Of a DNA stretch of 64,000 nucleotides, positions 63,125-64,000 are shown piece by piece. Each line of letters starts with the position of its first letter. The first letter of the stretch is position 1. The notes beneath the pieces were generated by a model. That model was not told where the DNA came from. It was given only the letters and a program-made list of their open reading frames with translations, and ran no database searches. A program made the position numbers and the translations under genes. The stretch comes from Photobacterium arenosum (lineage in GTDB: Bacteria; Pseudomonadota; Gammaproteobacteria; Enterobacterales; Vibrionaceae): positions 124,001-188,000 of the forward strand of contig NZ_JACYTP010000006.1 in the NCBI RefSeq assembly GCF_014841115.1, given 5' to 3'.

Positions 63125-63469
63125 CTATTGGTACTGGATCGCATAAAGATGACAATACTTACCTGTTGGTGAACCCGGCCACATTTCATCAGGTAATCCA
63201 TACACCACCACACGCGATTTCGCGTGAAATGCTGCAATTGCCATCGACAAATTGGCATCAAAGCCAGGATCCGTTTTTCTTAACCAATATCCACTTGGGT
63301 AAGATGTGGTCTCTGGTTCTGCAAGCTTTAAGTAAACATCCCCACCACCAAACTCAGAGTAAGAATGAATGGTTTTTATGGTTGAAACACCTGAACCGAC
63401 GAAATTCATATCTACGGCATAAGTCTTTATAGATACAAACACCATTAAAAAGACAAAGAGTTGTCTCAT
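63125..63469 (-). CDS. small secreted protein, cluster member 8 (one Cys lost)
   Basis: A 114-residue protein with a signal peptide (RQLFVFLMVFVSIKTYA). VSTIKTIHSYSEFGGGDVYLKL is followed by YWLRKTDPGFDANLSMAIAAFHAKSRVVVYG, the shared helix-strand unit. Only one Cys remains (GKYCHLYAIQYQ); the first is missing, so the disulfide seen elsewhere cannot form. ATGs at 63472 and 63469 are both behind GGAG; 63469 is better spaced. Confidence 0.72.
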   Translation of the reverse strand: MRQLFVFLMVFVSIKTYAVDMNFVGSGVSTIKTIHSYSEFGGGDVYLKLAEPETTSYPSGYWLRKTDPGFDANLSMAIAAFHAKSRVVVYGLPDEMWPGSPTGKYCHLYAIQYQ

Positions 63470-63510
63470 CATAATCTCCAAAAATTCATTATTTCTTTAG
63501 CTAATTACTA

Positions 63511-63840
63511 TTAACCAGCCGGGTCAACCTGAATCACTAAACAGTATTGACCACCTGTTTCAATACCTGAGGTATACACAGTCGCCATTCGGTTATTGGC
63601 AGCCCACTGCGCCAGAACAACAGAGATCATAGTGGTGTTTTCCTGCTTTATTTTCATCCAGTTATTAGACGTGCCAGCACAGTTTTCAGGAATCATTCCA
63701 TTTTCTACGTTTACTAACAATGCGCCTTCGATAGCGGTAATGTTAGTAATTTTACCTGACACGTAATTTTCTGCGGCTATCGAAAATGGGGTTGAAAACA
63801 GAAAGAATAGCAAGCCTGCAGATTTAAGAAACTTGGTCAT
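63511..63840 (-). CDS. small secreted protein, cluster member 9
   Basis: A 109-residue protein with a signal peptide (SAGLLFFLFSTPFSIAA). The mature part: VSGKITNITAIEGALLVNVENGMIPENCAG (first Cys), MISVVLAQWAANNRMATVYTSG (helix and strand), then QYCLVIQVD (second Cys). AAGGA lies 8 bases before the ATG, inside the previous gene's end. The junction with the upstream gene is TAAATG, without a spacer. Confidence 0.78.
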   Translation of the reverse strand: MTKFLKSAGLLFFLFSTPFSIAAENYVSGKITNITAIEGALLVNVENGMIPENCAGTSNNWMKIKQENTTMISVVLAQWAANNRMATVYTSGIETGGQYCLVIQVDPAG

Positions 63841-64000
63841 TTACCGAATCCTTACTTTATACGGAGAAACACCATAATTGGTTTTTTCACATTCAATGCC
63901 ACTGCTCAATGGAAAAGCCATCATGACTTGTTTACCCGACGCATGCGCCGCAAGTACGATAGAGACTCGGCTGTCTAAAGCCGGTTCCAGGTAAGTGCCC
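63841..64000 (-). CDS. small secreted protein, cluster member 10 (partial)
   Basis: The last 52 codons of a gene that begins beyond the window. The reading is LDSRVSIVLAAHASGKQVMMAFPLSSGIEC, then VSPYKVRIR and TAA: the same helix, strand and terminal-Cys unit as its neighbours. It shows that the array continues to the right. Confidence 0.75.
   Translation of the reverse strand, partial: GTYLEPALDSRVSIVLAAHASGKQVMMAFPLSSGIECEKTNYGVSPYKVRIR

Overview
The window is gammaproteobacterial chromosome and reads as Vibrionaceae, most like Photobacterium or a close relative. This rests on protein wording and gene order: gmk-rpoZ-spoT-trmH-recG, ompR-envZ, greB, tex, bioH/comF/nfuA, lexA/plsB, ubiC-ubiA, a FliL-like gene, glpD, glpE-glpG-glpR, rpoH and ftsY-ftsE-ftsX. 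Most genes are GC-rich housekeeping genes. I see no rRNA, tRNA, CRISPR array, transposase or prophage. The species assignment is an inference.

Layout. 1-4.7 kb: the 3' part of a pRiA4b ORF-3-like gene, a small lipoprotein, and a two-gene sugar-nucleotide/glycosyltransferase unit whose first protein fuses an oxidoreductase to an epimerase. 4.8-17.8 kb: nucleotide and stringent-response genes, a purine-type permease behind a near-perfect PurR box, OmpR-EnvZ, GreB and Tex. 17.8-22.8 kb: bioH, comF, nfuA, a 3D-domain secreted protein and a DinF-type MATE exporter. 22.8-30.7 kb: a complete aa3/caa3-type cytochrome c oxidase operon (ctaC-ctaD-ctaG-ctaE-SURF1-small protein-ctaA-ctaB) with an antisense-oriented DUF2909 gene. 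31-37.3 kb: a methyltransferase behind a Fur box, lexA with two SOS boxes, plsB, ubiCA and a FliL-like protein. 37.3-41.3 kb: glycerol-3-phosphate genes. 41.3-50.7 kb: rpoH, ftsYEX, rsmD and the scattered yhhL/yhhN/yhhM relatives, a HEPN-like membrane protein and a tiny membrane-protein transcription unit. 51-60.3 kb: AbgT transporter, EAL-HDOD protein, pldB-yigL, EVE and DTW proteins, an aldehyde dehydrogenase/TetR unit with a clear operator, and a YgiW-type protein.

60.4-64.0 kb is different. The DNA is visibly more AT-rich and holds ten consecutive genes for secreted proteins of about 105-120 residues. They are very divergent but share one plan: signal peptide, short strands, a cysteine in the middle, a helix with a motif like S-x-x-LAA-[KH], a strand rich in Val/Tyr, and a second cysteine near the end. 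Three genes point right and seven point left, they meet at a hairpin, and several are coupled by TAATG or TAAATG junctions. The array runs off the right end of the window. I do not recognise the family. It is the best candidate here for an undescribed system.

Start codons were chosen by ribosome-binding site and family length, so several differ from the longest possible reading frame. Family names come from sequence recognition alone; no database search was run.
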